From: Ignelater luminosus
Lineage: Eukaryota; Arthropoda; Insecta; Coleoptera; Elateridae
Length of the DNA: 64,000 nucleotides
Reading direction: 5' to 3'
Assembly: GCA_011009095.1 (NCBI GenBank)
Contig: VTPC01090595.1
Span: 1 to 64,000, forward strand
Program-made: the position numbers and the translations under genes
Notes under the pieces: generated by a model
The model's database searches: none
What the model was told of the DNA's origin: nothing
Seen by the model: only the letters and a program-made list of their open reading frames with translations
Shown: piece by piece, positions 63,476 to 64,000 of the stretch
Position numbering within the stretch: the stretch's first letter is position 1
Layout: every line of letters starts with the position of its first letter

Positions 63476-64000
63476 TAAACGAGAAAATGTAGTAACTTTA
63501 GTAATCATTTGTAAAACTTTAAGATCAAAGTTTATTACTGTAAGGTTTTTAAAACCAAATGCTTATCAATTATTCATGGTAGCTGGTTATACTTAAGGAT
63601 GTTTTGTAAGAAAAAATTGAATAACGCCGAAACTGTTTGGACAAGAAATAACAAAATAAAGAAATATACATGGTGATCAACGCGTCTTATGTAACATTAT
63701 TCAATCCAACTAAATCATTTCTGTTTTACTTGACTTTTTTGACAATAAAATTTCCAGTTAGTTTAGATTTAGAATATAGTTTGACTAATACCAGAAAGTT
63801 GGGAAAGGTTCTTAATTTCTGGTTTCCCTTTCCCTTCCCAATTTTAGGGTGTTATTCAGGAAGCCACAAGAAATGGGTGTCCGAAAAGTATGGAATATCC
63901 TATATATCTCAGTAAATATGCATTTTATGGAAAAATGTTTCCTATAAAAGTTGTTTAGTGTTTAGTTTTACATTACAGGGCAATACCAAATAACTATTTT
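63476..64000. other. Further scraps of the same repeat family
   Basis: GAATAACGCCGAAACTGTTT (63620 onward) matches GAATAACGACGAAACTGTTA in the inverted copy, and TACATGGTG (63667-63675) is another terminus-like word. The plus frame at 63670-63915 runs through this repeat and is not called as a gene. Confidence 0.4.

Overview
The window is AT-rich eukaryotic nuclear DNA, almost certainly insect. Protein-coding sequence is cut into short exons by GT-AG introns of about 50 bp to 6 kb. The intergenic space is filled with decayed mariner-type transposons, MITEs and LINE remnants, and many repeat ends read TACAGGGTG, which is common in insect genomes. A beetle is a reasonable guess, but nothing here proves the order. 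No bacterial operon, CRISPR array, rRNA or convincing tRNA gene was seen.

The only well-supported host genes are two tandem paralogues on the minus strand. Both encode 12-helix major facilitator transporters of the SLC18B1 (vesicular polyamine transporter) family. Copy B (upstream) has coding exons from 55255 down to 44673. Copy A (downstream) has coding exons from 25626 down to 19134. Exons 3 to 9 have identical lengths in the two copies (74, 148, 69, 91, 140, 194, 96 nt), and in both the long intron lies after exon 5, so they arose by gene duplication. They differ in their cytosolic tails, where copy A has two acidic dileucine-type sorting motifs and copy B has none, and in one 59-nt intron present only near the end of copy A.

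Region by region: 1-3380 holds no clear gene (one possible exon near 3.1 kb). 3380-5576 holds a hAT-like MITE next to a long-TIR Tc1/mariner-superfamily element. 5.6-19 kb is repeat-poor AT-rich DNA with a 400-base assembly gap, a possible terminal exon at 15.7 kb and a small GC-rich island at 16.8 kb. 19.1-25.6 kb is transporter copy A. 25.6-44.6 kb is intergenic, with a TA-flanked MITE, LINE RNase H and reverse-transcriptase fragments, a broken mariner, a hAT-like MITE, C-rich repeats and a well-preserved foldback element. 44.6-55.3 kb is transporter copy B, with several transposons in its introns. 55.3-64 kb is mostly featureless, ending in a cluster of TACAGGGTG-type elements.

No obviously new biological system is visible. 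The points most worth following are the divergence of the two transporters (tails and intron), the intact structure of the small MITEs, and a few orphan exon-like blocks.
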